Shown piece after piece: positions 41,554 to 50,932 of a stretch of DNA of 64,000 nucleotides. The DNA is from Thalassotalea_A litorea (GTDB taxonomy: Bacteria; Pseudomonadota; Gammaproteobacteria; Enterobacterales; Alteromonadaceae), in assembly GCF_043642205.1 (NCBI RefSeq), contig NZ_JBHZSG010000001.1, positions 1-64,000 on the forward strand, given 5' to 3'. The notes below the pieces were generated by a model. It was not told the DNA's origin. It ran no database searches and saw only the letters and a list, made by a program, of their open reading frames with translations. The position numbers and the translations under genes were made by a program. Each line of letters opens with the position of its first letter. The first letter of the stretch is position 1.

Positions 41554-44463
41554 ATGATGAAAAATGGGCGTAGCAGATTGATTTTCTGGGTAGCGATCAG
41601 CGCGATATGCTTGGGGTGTTCACCGCAACCAACCGCTGAAGAAATTACCGCTAAATCGATACAGAAGTCGACACAGGAAACGTCGTTAAGTCCATCAAAT
41701 CTACTTATTGAGGGCAATAAAACGCCCTTAAATGTCCATAATGGCAATGCCAATATGTCATGGCATGCGAATGTCGAACGACAACGTTACTACCAGATTC
41801 AGGTTGCAACGACTCTGGCTAAGCTACATGACGGCGAGTCTGATTTATGGGACAGCGGTAAAGTCGATTCGAGCCGCTCGGTCAATATCCCATATCAAGG
41901 TAAGACGTTGAAGGCGAATCAACGGGCTGTGTGGCGTGTCCGGGTTTGGTCGGATGATGCTATTAATCCGGGAGCCTGGAGTCAGGCAGAATATTGGGAG
42001 ATGGGTCTGCTTAGTGCCCATTCCTGGCAGGCCAAATGGATTCAGGCGGAACAACAAGTTGCGGTACAGAACAATGATGCCGTTGAACACTGGATGCGTT
42101 TGGCCGCGGATTTAACTAATCCAAAATTGAATCAAAGCAAAAGAGATACGCAACACCAGGTGCTGAAACAGCTAATCGAGCAACCAACCGCTGCTTTGTT
42201 CAGGCATGATTTTCACCTTGATGGTAGAAAGATTGTTAAGGCTAAACTGCATAGTACCGCCGCAGGCTATTATGAAGTTTATTTGAATGGCAGGAATGTT
42301 GATGACCGTATCATGGACCCCGGGCAAACCGATTTCGACCAACGCATTTTATACAATACCGATGCCGTATCTGATTTTTTGTCGCCAGGTAAAAACACCA
42401 TCGCAGTTCACTTAGGGAGCGGTTGGTATGACGAAAATATCGCTTTTAGTCGCTGGAGCAACCCCGACAAAAAGTCCTCAACCGCCAAGAAAAAATCATT
42501 ATCTTACGGCCAACCAAAATTTATTGCGCAATTGCACGTTACTTATGATGACGGTTCGAGTCAGCTTATCGTGTCAGATGAATCTTGGTTAAGTCATCCT
42601 TCTCCCATTGTAAAAGAAGGGGTTTTCTCAGGAGAATTACTCGATGCTAACTTAGCCATTGATGGCTGGAATCGTACTGGTCTTGAGGTAAAAGACTGGC
42701 AGCCTGTCAGAGTCCTGAACCAGTGGCCAACAAAGGTGTTAGAACCGCAATTATTGCCCCCGATAAAAGCGATTAAAAAGCTCACCCCGGTGGCGATGTT
42801 TAATCCGCAGGCCAATGTATGGGTATTCGACTTCGGCCAAAACTTCACCGGCATACCAACCATTGATTTGGCGAAATTAAATTTATCAAAGGATCAGGCA
42901 GTCTACTTTCGTTATGGGGAGTGGGTCGATACGTTTGGCAACATTAGCCTTAAATCCGGTGGCGGTGCGCCCCTGTTAAAACAAGTCGATGGCTATATTG
43001 CTACTGGTGATGAGCAAGGTACCTGGACACCAATATTTACCTGGCATGGTTTTCGCTACGTTGAAGTGACAGGGTTGCAGGAACAACCAGCATTGGACGC
43101 AATTTCTGCGCATTTAGTGCGCAGTGATGTCGCTGTGGCAGGCACCTTTGAGAGTTCCGATCCACTGTTAAATCGGATTCATGAGACGGCTTTGTGGGGC
43201 TATGAAAGTAATTTGATGGCATTGCCAATGGATTGCCCTATTCGTGAACGCGCCGGCTGGACTGGTGATGCGCACGCCGCCTTGATCACCGGTAACTATA
43301 ACTATCAAATGGGAAACTTCTGGCAAAAATATCTTGGAGATTTTAAAACCGCTGCCTATGTTGCACCCGCCGTCGTTCCCGGAAAACGCACCCATGGTGG
43401 CAATTTTGATTGGGCTGCCGCGGAGATTATTATTGCCTGGGAGCACTATCGACATTATGGCGACCTGCAATTATTGCAAAATCAATACCCAAGCATGCAG
43501 GAATATATGCAGGCTGGAGAAGCGAAACTGGAGAATTCATTGCTCAGAGCCGGTTATGGCGACTGGTGTGATCCTGTGGTCAAGCCAGGCACGCCGCGTG
43601 TCAATGGCAGGTGCAGCCCGCAGCATACAACGCCAACCATAACCAGTTCCGCATTGTTTGCCCATACCGCTGATCTGATGGCAAACATCTCAACGCAATT
43701 GAACAAGCCCGAACAAGCGAAACACTATTCGCAGTTGTTTACGCGTATCTCTGAGCAATTTCATCAGGAGTTCTACGACCCTAAAACTGGTCATTATGGG
43801 AGTCAAACCGCCGATGCAATGGCAATTATGTTTGCTATTGCCCCTGCACATTTGCGGCCATCGATTGCTCATGCTCTCAATGAGAATGTGATCCGCGACT
43901 GGCATGGACATGCTTCGGTTGGCGCGCTTGGACAAACGTATCTTTATCGGGCTTTAAGCGATTTTGGCTATGCCAACACGGCGTTTAATATTTTTAAGGC
44001 CAAAGGTTATCCGGGTTATGACTATATGTTTAATGAGCTCAATGCCACCACACTCTGGGAGCGCAAAGGGTTTTATGATCCTCAGCAAGATCCGGATGGC
44101 ACCGAAGCGCCAGGTTTTTCTCTAAACCATCCTTTTCACAGTGGCTATGATGGTTGGTTTTACGAAGGGTTAGGGGGAATAAGGCCTCTGGACGATAGCG
44201 TCGGTTACCAACATTTTGCGTTACAGCCTGAATTTGTAGACGGATTGGATTGGGTCAAAGTGAGTTACCAAACCCATTATGGGACGATAAAAAGTCACTG
44301 GCAGCGAGAAACGGATACCGTTGTCTGGAAATTCACTGTGCCTGACAACACCGTGGCTTATGTGAGCGTGCCTGAGATAAACGCAAAGGGAGCTAAAACA
44401 AAACAACCGGCAAAGTATTCTGCCGGGCAATATGTTCTGCAGATCAACCTGAATGGAACCTAA
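41554..44463 (+). CDS. GH78 alpha-L-rhamnosidase, lipoprotein
   Basis: Releases terminal alpha-L-rhamnose. The 969-aa protein has a lipoprotein signal (ISAICLGC), an N-terminal Fn3-like and beta-sandwich part (YYQIQVATTLAKL; AAGYYEVYLNGRNVDDRIMDPGQTDFDQRILYNTDAV), and the (alpha/alpha)6 catalytic barrel. The barrel begins near residue 535 with LPMDCPIRERAGWTGDAHAA around 555-573, the GH78 signature that carries catalytic acids. WERKGFYDPQQDPDG and SLNHPFHSGYDGWFYEGLGGIRP mark the distal active-site region. It lies between sulfatase and kdgT genes, and rhamnose mutarotase is encoded nearby, all supporting a rhamnose-rich substrate. Confidence 0.95.
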   Translation: MMKNGRSRLIFWVAISAICLGCSPQPTAEEITAKSIQKSTQETSLSPSNLLIEGNKTPLNVHNGNANMSWHANVERQRYYQIQVATTLAKLHDGESDLWDSGKVDSSRSVNIPYQGKTLKANQRAVWRVRVWSDDAINPGAWSQAEYWEMGLLSAHSWQAKWIQAEQQVAVQNNDAVEHWMRLAADLTNPKLNQSKRDTQHQVLKQLIEQPTAALFRHDFHLDGRKIVKAKLHSTAAGYYEVYLNGRNVDDRIMDPGQTDFDQRILYNTDAVSDFLSPGKNTIAVHLGSGWYDENIAFSRWSNPDKKSSTAKKKSLSYGQPKFIAQLHVTYDDGSSQLIVSDESWLSHPSPIVKEGVFSGELLDANLAIDGWNRTGLEVKDWQPVRVLNQWPTKVLEPQLLPPIKAIKKLTPVAMFNPQANVWVFDFGQNFTGIPTIDLAKLNLSKDQAVYFRYGEWVDTFGNISLKSGGGAPLLKQVDGYIATGDEQGTWTPIFTWHGFRYVEVTGLQEQPALDAISAHLVRSDVAVAGTFESSDPLLNRIHETALWGYESNLMALPMDCPIRERAGWTGDAHAALITGNYNYQMGNFWQKYLGDFKTAAYVAPAVVPGKRTHGGNFDWAAAEIIIAWEHYRHYGDLQLLQNQYPSMQEYMQAGEAKLENSLLRAGYGDWCDPVVKPGTPRVNGRCSPQHTTPTITSSALFAHTADLMANISTQLNKPEQAKHYSQLFTRISEQFHQEFYDPKTGHYGSQTADAMAIMFAIAPAHLRPSIAHALNENVIRDWHGHASVGALGQTYLYRALSDFGYANTAFNIFKAKGYPGYDYMFNELNATTLWERKGFYDPQQDPDGTEAPGFSLNHPFHSGYDGWFYEGLGGIRPLDDSVGYQHFALQPEFVDGLDWVKVSYQTHYGTIKSHWQRETDTVVWKFTVPDNTVAYVSVPEINAKGAKTKQPAKYSAGQYVLQINLNGT

Positions 44464-44621
44464 ACGTGAAATGGCGACATTGATAGGAAATTCCCGCCGA
44501 TGCGCCTTCATTTCATCCAAAGCGAGCGCTTGGTAATAATGCGGCCATCGACCACGAATAGCCCTAGACAACAAGACTTAACAACAAAACTAATATAGAA
44601 ACGAGATTAGGTGAGATACCC

Positions 44622-45611
44622 ATGAACATTAAACAATCGATAGAGCGCGTACCCGGTGGAATGATGCTGGTACCATTATTTCTAGGGGCACTCATAAATA
44701 CTTTTGCACCCAATTCGGCGGATTATTTTGGCGGTTTTACCAAAGGAATGATGACCGGGATATTACCCATTTTAGCCGTTTGGTTTTTTTGTATTGGTGC
44801 AAGTATTAACCTACGTTCCACCGGAACTGTGTTACGTAAATCCGGCACTCTGGTAATCACCAAAGTTGCTACCGCATGGCTTGTGGCGATAATTGCAGCG
44901 GCGCTAATACCGGAACATGGCGTTGAAGCTGGCATATTTGCCGGGCTTTCAACTCTGGCATTAGTTTCTGCAATGGATATGACAAACGGAGGTTTATATG
45001 CCAGTTTGATGAACCAGTATGGCTCGAAAGAAGAATCCGGTGCGTTTATCTTAATGTCGCTTGAATCGGGCCCACTAATGACCATGCTAATTTTGGGGTC
45101 TGTTGGCGCAGCATCCTTTGAACTTCACCATTTTATTGGCGCAGTTTTACCGTTTCTTGCGGGTTTCATTCTCGGTAATTTAGACGTAAGTTTACGGGAA
45201 TTCTTTAGCCGAGCCAGTGCCGTGATGATCCCATTTGTCGGGTTTGCATTAGGCAATACGATTAATCTGAGCGTTATCATGGAAACTGGATTGCTGGGTA
45301 TCATTTTGGGGCTTGCAGTCATTGTTATTACCGGTATCCCACTTGTTCTTGCGGATCGCTGGATTGGTAAAGGCAATGGCACCGCGGGAGTCGCCGCATC
45401 ATCCACGGCTGGCGCTGCAATCGCAAACCCTGCTGCCATTGCAGCGATTGAGCCTAAATTTGCTCTCGCGGCACAAAGTGCCACGGCATTAATTGCCACA
45501 AGCGTCATTGTCACCTCTATTTTAGTACCGATTATTACGGCTATGTATCACAAACGCTATGCGCATCAACCGCAGGACAATGATAACTATGAGGGCGCGT
45601 ATGTCAGTTAA
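44622..45611 (+). CDS. kdgT: 2-keto-3-deoxygluconate permease
   Basis: Proton-coupled inner-membrane uptake of 2-keto-3-deoxygluconate and related 4-deoxy-keto-uronates, the products of uronate lyases. The 329-aa protein has the KdgT-family start IKQSIERVPGGMMLVPLFLGALINTFAPN and about ten membrane segments. Conserved ALVSAMDMTNGGLYASLM and GTAGVAASSTAGAAIANPAAIAAIEPKF are also present. It is preceded by AGGTGAG and overlaps the next sulfatase start by 11 bases. Its presence shows that unsaturated uronate released by GH105 or lyases is meant to enter the cytoplasm. kdgK and kdgA are not in the window. Confidence 0.96.
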   Translation: MNIKQSIERVPGGMMLVPLFLGALINTFAPNSADYFGGFTKGMMTGILPILAVWFFCIGASINLRSTGTVLRKSGTLVITKVATAWLVAIIAAALIPEHGVEAGIFAGLSTLALVSAMDMTNGGLYASLMNQYGSKEESGAFILMSLESGPLMTMLILGSVGAASFELHHFIGAVLPFLAGFILGNLDVSLREFFSRASAVMIPFVGFALGNTINLSVIMETGLLGIILGLAVIVITGIPLVLADRWIGKGNGTAGVAASSTAGAAIANPAAIAAIEPKFALAAQSATALIATSVIVTSILVPIITAMYHKRYAHQPQDNDNYEGAYVS

Positions 45612-47058
45612 ACTTTCGGCGTTACTTTCGATATGTACTCTATACCTGGCAGGTTGCCAGTCGGTATCGTTAACGCAACAACCAGGGGCGGGCATTCAAA
45701 AACAGCCGAACGTATTGCTGATCATGGTCGATGATTATCGCACGGCGATGGGCGCCATGGGGGATACCAGAGCCATAACCCCGAATTTAGATAAATTGGC
45801 CTCTCAGGGAATGTTATTTAATCGTGCCTACGCGAATGTTCCCGTTTGTGGCGCATCACGAGCCAGTATGATGACCAGTATTTACCCTCACAAAACGCGA
45901 TTTATTGATTACCTCGCCAATGCAGAGCGCGAAGTCCCTGACGCCGTGACTATGGGAGAGTTTTTTAAAAGTGCCGGATACCATACCATTTCTAATGGCA
46001 AAGTATTTCACAGTAGAGAAGACTCAAATGAAGAGAGTTGGAGCGAATCAGCATGGGAGCCCAAGGCCAAAGGACCGGCATATTTTAGTGAAGATTCAAA
46101 AAACTATGTGAAACCGAGCAAACGTTTTGGCAATAGAGGACCTTGGTACGAACGCTCAAATCACGACGATGAGGCGTATTATGATGGTCAGGTAAAACAA
46201 AAAACCATTGCTGATTTGAAACGATTAGCGCAACAGGATAAACCCTTTTTCTTAGCCGCAGGGTTTCGCCGACCGCACTTGCCTTTCAACGCCCCAAAAA
46301 CGTATTTTGAGTTATACAATCAGACGGACTTTCAACCGTCAACATTGCGAACTAAGCCAATCAATGCACCGGAGTCTTTAACGGGTTCTGGTGAAATTCA
46401 CGTCTATCACTTTAAAAATCACCAGTATAACTCGGATGAATTTCATCGATTGTCGTTACTGGGATATTACGCAGCTGTGAGTTTTATCGACCAGCAGGTG
46501 GGTGACATATTAGCTACTCTAGATGCGTTAGGACTACGTGACGATACGATAGTGGTGTTAACCAGCGATCATGGATTTAACTTAGGCGAACACAATTATT
46601 GGGGAAAGCATAATATGCTCAATAGTGCGTTACACATTCCTTTGATCATTGATGCGCCTGACCGTGAAGCGGCATTAACATCGGATGCTTTGGTGAGCCT
46701 GGTTGATGTTTTTCCAACCTTGATTGAGCTTGCCGGGTTGAAACCTGATCAGCAATTATCACAACAAATGGTCGGACGTAGCCTGGTACCGTTATTAACC
46801 AATCCTGAGGATGTACATAAACCCGTGGTTTATTCTCGTTTCAAACAAGGAGATACGGTTATCACTGAAACATTAATATATACGGAGTATGTGACCGCTG
46901 ACGGTCATCTGCAGAGGATGTTATTTGATCTGGCAGTAGATCCACAGGAAACAACCAATGTTGTATTTGAGCCTCGTTATCACAGCGATGTTAAACGTTT
47001 ATCGGCACAGCTTCAGCAATTAAAAAATCAAAGTGAGGGGTACTCAACGAGTCAATAA
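45601..47058 (+). CDS. S1-family sulfatase, iduronate-2-sulfatase-like lipoprotein (CGASR)
   Basis: A 485-aa sulfatase. The ATG at 45601 follows GAGGG by 5 bases and gives MSVKLSALLSICTLYLAGC, a good lipoprotein signal; the open frame begins 42 bases earlier inside kdgT. Active-site features are NVLLIMVDDYRTAMGAMGD, Cys83-Gly-Ala-Ser-Arg in VPVCGASRASMMTSIYPHK, AGFRRPHLPFNAPKTYFELY, and VLTSDHGFNLGEHNYWGKHNMLNSALHIPLI. The RRPHLPF and LGEH-x-x-WGKH segments are typical of the iduronate-2-sulfatase branch (S1_7). Overlap with kdgT means coupled translation. It converges with the sulfatase at 47.2 kb. Confidence 0.92.
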   Translation: MSVKLSALLSICTLYLAGCQSVSLTQQPGAGIQKQPNVLLIMVDDYRTAMGAMGDTRAITPNLDKLASQGMLFNRAYANVPVCGASRASMMTSIYPHKTRFIDYLANAEREVPDAVTMGEFFKSAGYHTISNGKVFHSREDSNEESWSESAWEPKAKGPAYFSEDSKNYVKPSKRFGNRGPWYERSNHDDEAYYDGQVKQKTIADLKRLAQQDKPFFLAAGFRRPHLPFNAPKTYFELYNQTDFQPSTLRTKPINAPESLTGSGEIHVYHFKNHQYNSDEFHRLSLLGYYAAVSFIDQQVGDILATLDALGLRDDTIVVLTSDHGFNLGEHNYWGKHNMLNSALHIPLIIDAPDREAALTSDALVSLVDVFPTLIELAGLKPDQQLSQQMVGRSLVPLLTNPEDVHKPVVYSRFKQGDTVITETLIYTEYVTADGHLQRMLFDLAVDPQETTNVVFEPRYHSDVKRLSAQLQQLKNQSEGYSTSQ

Positions 47059-47223
47059 TCCGGGTAATTTAATCGGTATTGGCAAGCGATAACACGGTCT
47101 TTGCGGTGGTGGTTGCTCCTCCCCCGTTATAGTGAATACTATCACCTGCCTCGGATCAATGACGTTCCTCTCGAGGAAACCTTGTATCAAAATCTGTATT
47201 CGGTCACTCATGCCCGGTGCACA

Positions 47224-48711
47224 CTATGGCATTGACTCTTGCCAATGCTCTATTAGCAGATAATCCTGTGGTTTTAAGGTATTTTCCAGTGCTTTGTCGA
47301 CACTTGTCCTGCGTGGCGGATTGTTTTGATCTAACTTAAATGCTGGTGCTGTGATTACAGGAATATTACCAAAGCCTTCCGTGAGAAAGTCACCTTGTTC
47401 AGACATCCATGTAAATAACTGTTTTTGTAGTCGGTTTTTGATGTTGGTCAATTCTGGAACGGCGATTAAATTATGCTGCTCAAACGGGTCCGACTCTAAG
47501 TCATACAATGCTTCAAAGGGTTCATTGGGGTGCTGCATTGCACCAAGCCGTAAAAATGCATTGATATTCGGTTTGTCGCCCAGGTTTTTATCGAGTACCT
47601 CAAGCGCATTAAAGTTACGGATATATTTATAGCGCTTGCTGCGGATCATCCGCGAGGGAAAAATATGCGCATTAATAATATTTTGATTGGTTCTGACCCC
47701 ATATACGTATTGGTGAATGGCTTTGTCGGCGCCATTTAGCAAGGTTAAGAAGCTTTTTCCGTCCATGCTTTGATCCGCATTACCACCGGCAATATCGATA
47801 AAGGTTGGCAGTACGTCAGTATAGTGAATTAACTGTTCAGAACGAGAGTTAGGTTTTATGACATTTGGCCAGCGCACGATAAAAGGGACTTTTAAACCGA
47901 TGTCTTTAACACCAAACTTGCCTGAGACCCCGTGATCAGCGCTATAAATAAACAGCGTATTGTCGGTTAAATGCGTGTCTACCAATGCCAGAACATGTTC
48001 CAGTTGGGTATTGTCCTCTTCAATACTTCGGTAATAGCCGGCTTTTTTCTTCACATAGGTTTCATTATGTTTTAAATGCTCATCGTAAGGATGAAATTTA
48101 AGGTCTTCTGGATTTGGATTCTTTACGTCAAAATACTTACCGTGGGGATACTTTGAGGTGATAAACATGACAAAAGGCTTGTTGACTGTTTTAAAGTAGG
48201 TTTCGATGTCTGCCAGGGGAATATAGTCTCTAGGGACGCCAGCTTTGGGGATCGGTTGCCACTCATGATCCCAGTCATAGATGTTTTCCGGTTTAACATG
48301 ACTTTTACCAGCCAAAACAACATCATAACCTAATGCTCGCATGTGCTTGGTCACCGACTTTATATTCGGTCGAGTCGGAGTATGATTGGCAAAAGCACCA
48401 TTTTTTAATGGATATTTACCGGTAAAAAGTTGCGTTCTGCTGGGAGCGCAAATTGCCTGAGCCGTAAAGGCGTTTTCAAATAACATGCCCTGATTAGCGA
48501 GTTGATCGATCGCCGGAGTATGTACTTTTTCATTGCCGTAAACACCGTAGTCGTAAACATCTTGATCGTCGGCTAAATAAAAAATAATGCTTGGCTTATT
48601 GGTATGCGCCAGAGCTGTTGATGCATTGTCCCCTGCTTGGGTTTTCGTAACGCCGCTTAAAACGATTGCGATAAAGCTCAATGAAATTGTCAGTAACGTG
48701 TTATTTGTCAT
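47224..48711 (-). CDS. S1-family sulfatase, heparan N-sulfatase-like branch (CAPSR)
   Basis: A 495-aa exported sulfatase. Features are SIIFYLADDQDVYDYGVYGN, Cys88-Ala-Pro-Ser-Arg in QAICAPSRTQLFTGKYPLKNG, LAGKSHVKP, MFITSKYPHGKYFDV, YSADHGVSGKFGVKDIGLKVPFIVRWP and SMDGKSFLTLL. The DQDVYDYGVYGN and SKYPHG segments resemble N-sulfoglucosamine-sulfohydrolase-like (S1_8) enzymes, a branch also found in algal-polysaccharide loci. I chose the ATG at 48711, which gives a clean signal peptide MTNNTLLTISLSFIAIVLSG; the frame opens 15 bases earlier at a TTG, and neither has a clear ribosome binding site. It is monocistronic. Confidence 0.9.
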   Translation of the reverse strand: MTNNTLLTISLSFIAIVLSGVTKTQAGDNASTALAHTNKPSIIFYLADDQDVYDYGVYGNEKVHTPAIDQLANQGMLFENAFTAQAICAPSRTQLFTGKYPLKNGAFANHTPTRPNIKSVTKHMRALGYDVVLAGKSHVKPENIYDWDHEWQPIPKAGVPRDYIPLADIETYFKTVNKPFVMFITSKYPHGKYFDVKNPNPEDLKFHPYDEHLKHNETYVKKKAGYYRSIEEDNTQLEHVLALVDTHLTDNTLFIYSADHGVSGKFGVKDIGLKVPFIVRWPNVIKPNSRSEQLIHYTDVLPTFIDIAGGNADQSMDGKSFLTLLNGADKAIHQYVYGVRTNQNIINAHIFPSRMIRSKRYKYIRNFNALEVLDKNLGDKPNINAFLRLGAMQHPNEPFEALYDLESDPFEQHNLIAVPELTNIKNRLQKQLFTWMSEQGDFLTEGFGNIPVITAPAFKLDQNNPPRRTSVDKALENTLKPQDYLLIEHWQESMP

Positions 48712-48788
48712 TGTCGATGGTACCAATATGATGAATAGCAGGGAAAGGTAACCACTTTCCCTTCATTTGCGTCCTAAAAAATGCGTTA

Positions 48789-49064
48789 TACCAATCACAT
48801 TAAATTATTGCTCACTCAGTGAGAATTTAAAGGCTTTTAGGCAAGGCTTTGATTACAGAGAATGGTCGCTCCATTATCTCAAAATCGGTCAAAATCACTA
48901 ACACAGGATAAATGCCTTTAAAACTCACCCGTAGGGAGTTTATCTTAAGGTCCATTTACGGCCCTATATTTCATTAATATAGAATGACTATATCAATAAA
49001 ATCTATGTTGTAACTGAACCTCTGCCCTAACTCTGAGTTGTGCACAAACTTAGTGTGATTGGTA
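48789..49064 (+). repeat. MITE-like dispersed repeat, complete copy 1
   Basis: A 276-base element with 15-base terminal inverted repeats TACCAATCACATTAA and TTAGTGTGATTGGTA (one mismatch), flanked on both sides by TTA, a probable 3-bp target duplication. It codes for nothing. Internal hairpins are CTCACTCAGTGAG near the left end and AAACTC-ACCCGTAGG-GAGTTT in the middle. It is almost identical to 55117-55391 in the same orientation. Confidence 0.92.
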
Positions 49065-49098
49065 TTAGAATGTCGAGATTCAATCTGACAGTTAACGA

Positions 49099-50520
49099 TT
49101 AATGATCCTTTACCGCTGGGTCTGGATGCTTGTATAAACCCGGCGTGATTTGCACGTCTAGCTCGGATTTATCAGATGGCCAGGCAAGAATGACTAATTG
49201 TTGTCTGTCTTCATCCCAGATAATGTTGCCAGGATTGGTGTTTGGCTTTGAATGTTTAACTTCAAAACCTCGAGTAAGAGGACTTTTGGTTAAAATCATG
49301 TCGTCACCAATGTGTAAGGTAAATCCGTCGGGATAGTGGCGATCCGCGCCAATAAAAATGCGCGAGGCACCTTGACGATTATCACTTACCATAGTTAGGT
49401 TTAATGTCCTGCTTGCAAAGTCAAACAGAAAGCTTTTAATATCCCCGGCAATCAGTTGTGGATAAGGGCGGGCGATAATATCCGTGATGTATTTGCGCTC
49501 CACCGTGCCAATGGCTTGTTTATCCCGAAAAATTGCCCAGGTTGATTGGCCGCCGGGTAAAAAGTTTTGATAGCTGCGATTCCCTAAAAACCAGGCTTTA
49601 ATTGAGCCAACGCCCATTTGGTCAAATATTTCAGCGGTTTTAATATAAAACTCAATATAATTAAGTTGCTCTTTTACTGAATTATCGGTGGTCACGAACG
49701 TTGGAAAACCCCACTCACCAATTAAAATAGGCGCCTGTAATAATTCCGACTCTTTAGCAAATCGTTCCATGGTTGGAACGATGTAATCCATGTTTTTTTG
49801 GTAAATATGCGGCGCAAAAATAATATTTTTTCGTTTGATTTTTTGCTTAATCTCGGCATATTGGTTGTTATTAATGGCGTCACCTTTATTCATAAAAACG
49901 GTTTGTATTAAAAACTGTTTTGTCTCGCTATACGGCAAGGCTGCGTCGATAAGCTTTTCGTAAAAAGGGATCAAATACTGATTGGTTAAATCATCATAGG
50001 CAATATCCATGTCTTTTTTACGAGGTTCATTAACAAGGTCATAGCCAATTACCGCATCATTGTCTTTGAAAGTATCCCATATATGCCGCCATGCGTTGAT
50101 ATACGTTTGCTGAGCATGGTTTTCATCGAGGTAAAGTTCCGACCAGGAAAACCCCTTGGCACCGTAGACAGTCAATTTAAAAATGGTTTTTATACCGGCT
50201 TCTCTCGCTAACGTTGTCGCTCTCTTTACCCGAGCCAAATACTCAGGTTCAAATGATGATTGACCAAACTCACTTAACCTGCCCAACTCAAGGCGAATTA
50301 CCTGAACGTTAGCGCCCATGCGCACCATGCGAAGATAATCGTCAGGATTAAAATCGACTGAGCCTGCATGATCATTGGTGTTGATAACAAAACCGCGAGG
50401 GATCATGTGTCGCCCGTCACTGTCACGCAGGCCATGCTTTATATCGAAAGCCTGGGCGCTACCTAGGATTAAGGTAGAAAACAGCGTCGCTATGAGCGCC
50501 ATTTGCAAAATACGGTTCAT
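49099..50520 (-). CDS. GH5-like glycoside hydrolase (endoglycoceramidase-like architecture)
   Basis: A 473-aa exported clan-A (beta/alpha)8 hydrolase with signal peptide (LILGSAQA). Acid/base Glu165 is in GYDLVNEPR, the nucleophile Glu269 in PILIGEWGFPT, and HIY (238-240) is in AFAPHIY-like FAPHIYQKN. A C-terminal beta-sandwich (residues ~370-465) follows, as in endoglycoceramidase-like GH5 subfamilies. The usual GH5 cellulase surroundings are absent, and the locus is rhamnose/uronate-directed, so the substrate is unknown. It lies 6 bases after the rhamnose mutarotase gene, so they are cotranscribed. Confidence 0.82.
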   Translation of the reverse strand: MNRILQMALIATLFSTLILGSAQAFDIKHGLRDSDGRHMIPRGFVINTNDHAGSVDFNPDDYLRMVRMGANVQVIRLELGRLSEFGQSSFEPEYLARVKRATTLAREAGIKTIFKLTVYGAKGFSWSELYLDENHAQQTYINAWRHIWDTFKDNDAVIGYDLVNEPRKKDMDIAYDDLTNQYLIPFYEKLIDAALPYSETKQFLIQTVFMNKGDAINNNQYAEIKQKIKRKNIIFAPHIYQKNMDYIVPTMERFAKESELLQAPILIGEWGFPTFVTTDNSVKEQLNYIEFYIKTAEIFDQMGVGSIKAWFLGNRSYQNFLPGGQSTWAIFRDKQAIGTVERKYITDIIARPYPQLIAGDIKSFLFDFASRTLNLTMVSDNRQGASRIFIGADRHYPDGFTLHIGDDMILTKSPLTRGFEVKHSKPNTNPGNIIWDEDRQQLVILAWPSDKSELDVQITPGLYKHPDPAVKDH

Positions 50521-50526
50521 CCGTAT

Positions 50527-50841
50527 TTACTCCAAATGGAAAACTAAGTCGATAGGTTCGGCGATAGGAGCATTGTCACTATGGGTTTCCATAATATCTG
50601 CCATAAATGCCCACCATTTCTTAACGATTGGCTGTAACGGTAAATTATCCATGCTGTGATTCGAAGTGCGTTTTAACACCGCAAATAATTTATTTGAGGA
50701 CTTTTCGTGAAAAATTGAATAATCCGAAACCCCAGCAGCTTTAAGTGCGGTTACCAGTTCCGGCCAAATATCATCATGTCGTTTTTTATATTCTGCTTCT
50801 TTGCCAGGTAAAAGCGTCATAACAAAGGCAATTTTTTCCAT
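50527..50841 (-). CDS. rhaM: L-rhamnose mutarotase
   Basis: Interconverts alpha and beta anomers of L-rhamnose so that rhamnose isomerase can use it. The 104-aa protein has the family length and motifs: KIAFVMTLLPGKEAEYKKRH with catalytic His22, DDIWPELVTALKAAGVSDYSIF, and WWAFMADIMETHSDN near the C-terminus. It is cytoplasmic. It is the strongest single marker that the locus feeds on rhamnose. rhaA, rhaB and rhaD are not in the window. It lies between DUF4861 and GH5-like genes in one minus-strand unit. Confidence 0.96.
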   Translation of the reverse strand: MEKIAFVMTLLPGKEAEYKKRHDDIWPELVTALKAAGVSDYSIFHEKSSNKLFAVLKRTSNHSMDNLPLQPIVKKWWAFMADIMETHSDNAPIAEPIDLVFHLE

Positions 50842-50932
50842 GGTTTTTATCCAATATAGGGGTTAGTGATTGATTCGAGCAGTAAACCGGAGTCACTAGC
50901 CGGGTATTGCCAGTGACTCAAGCGAGTGCTTA

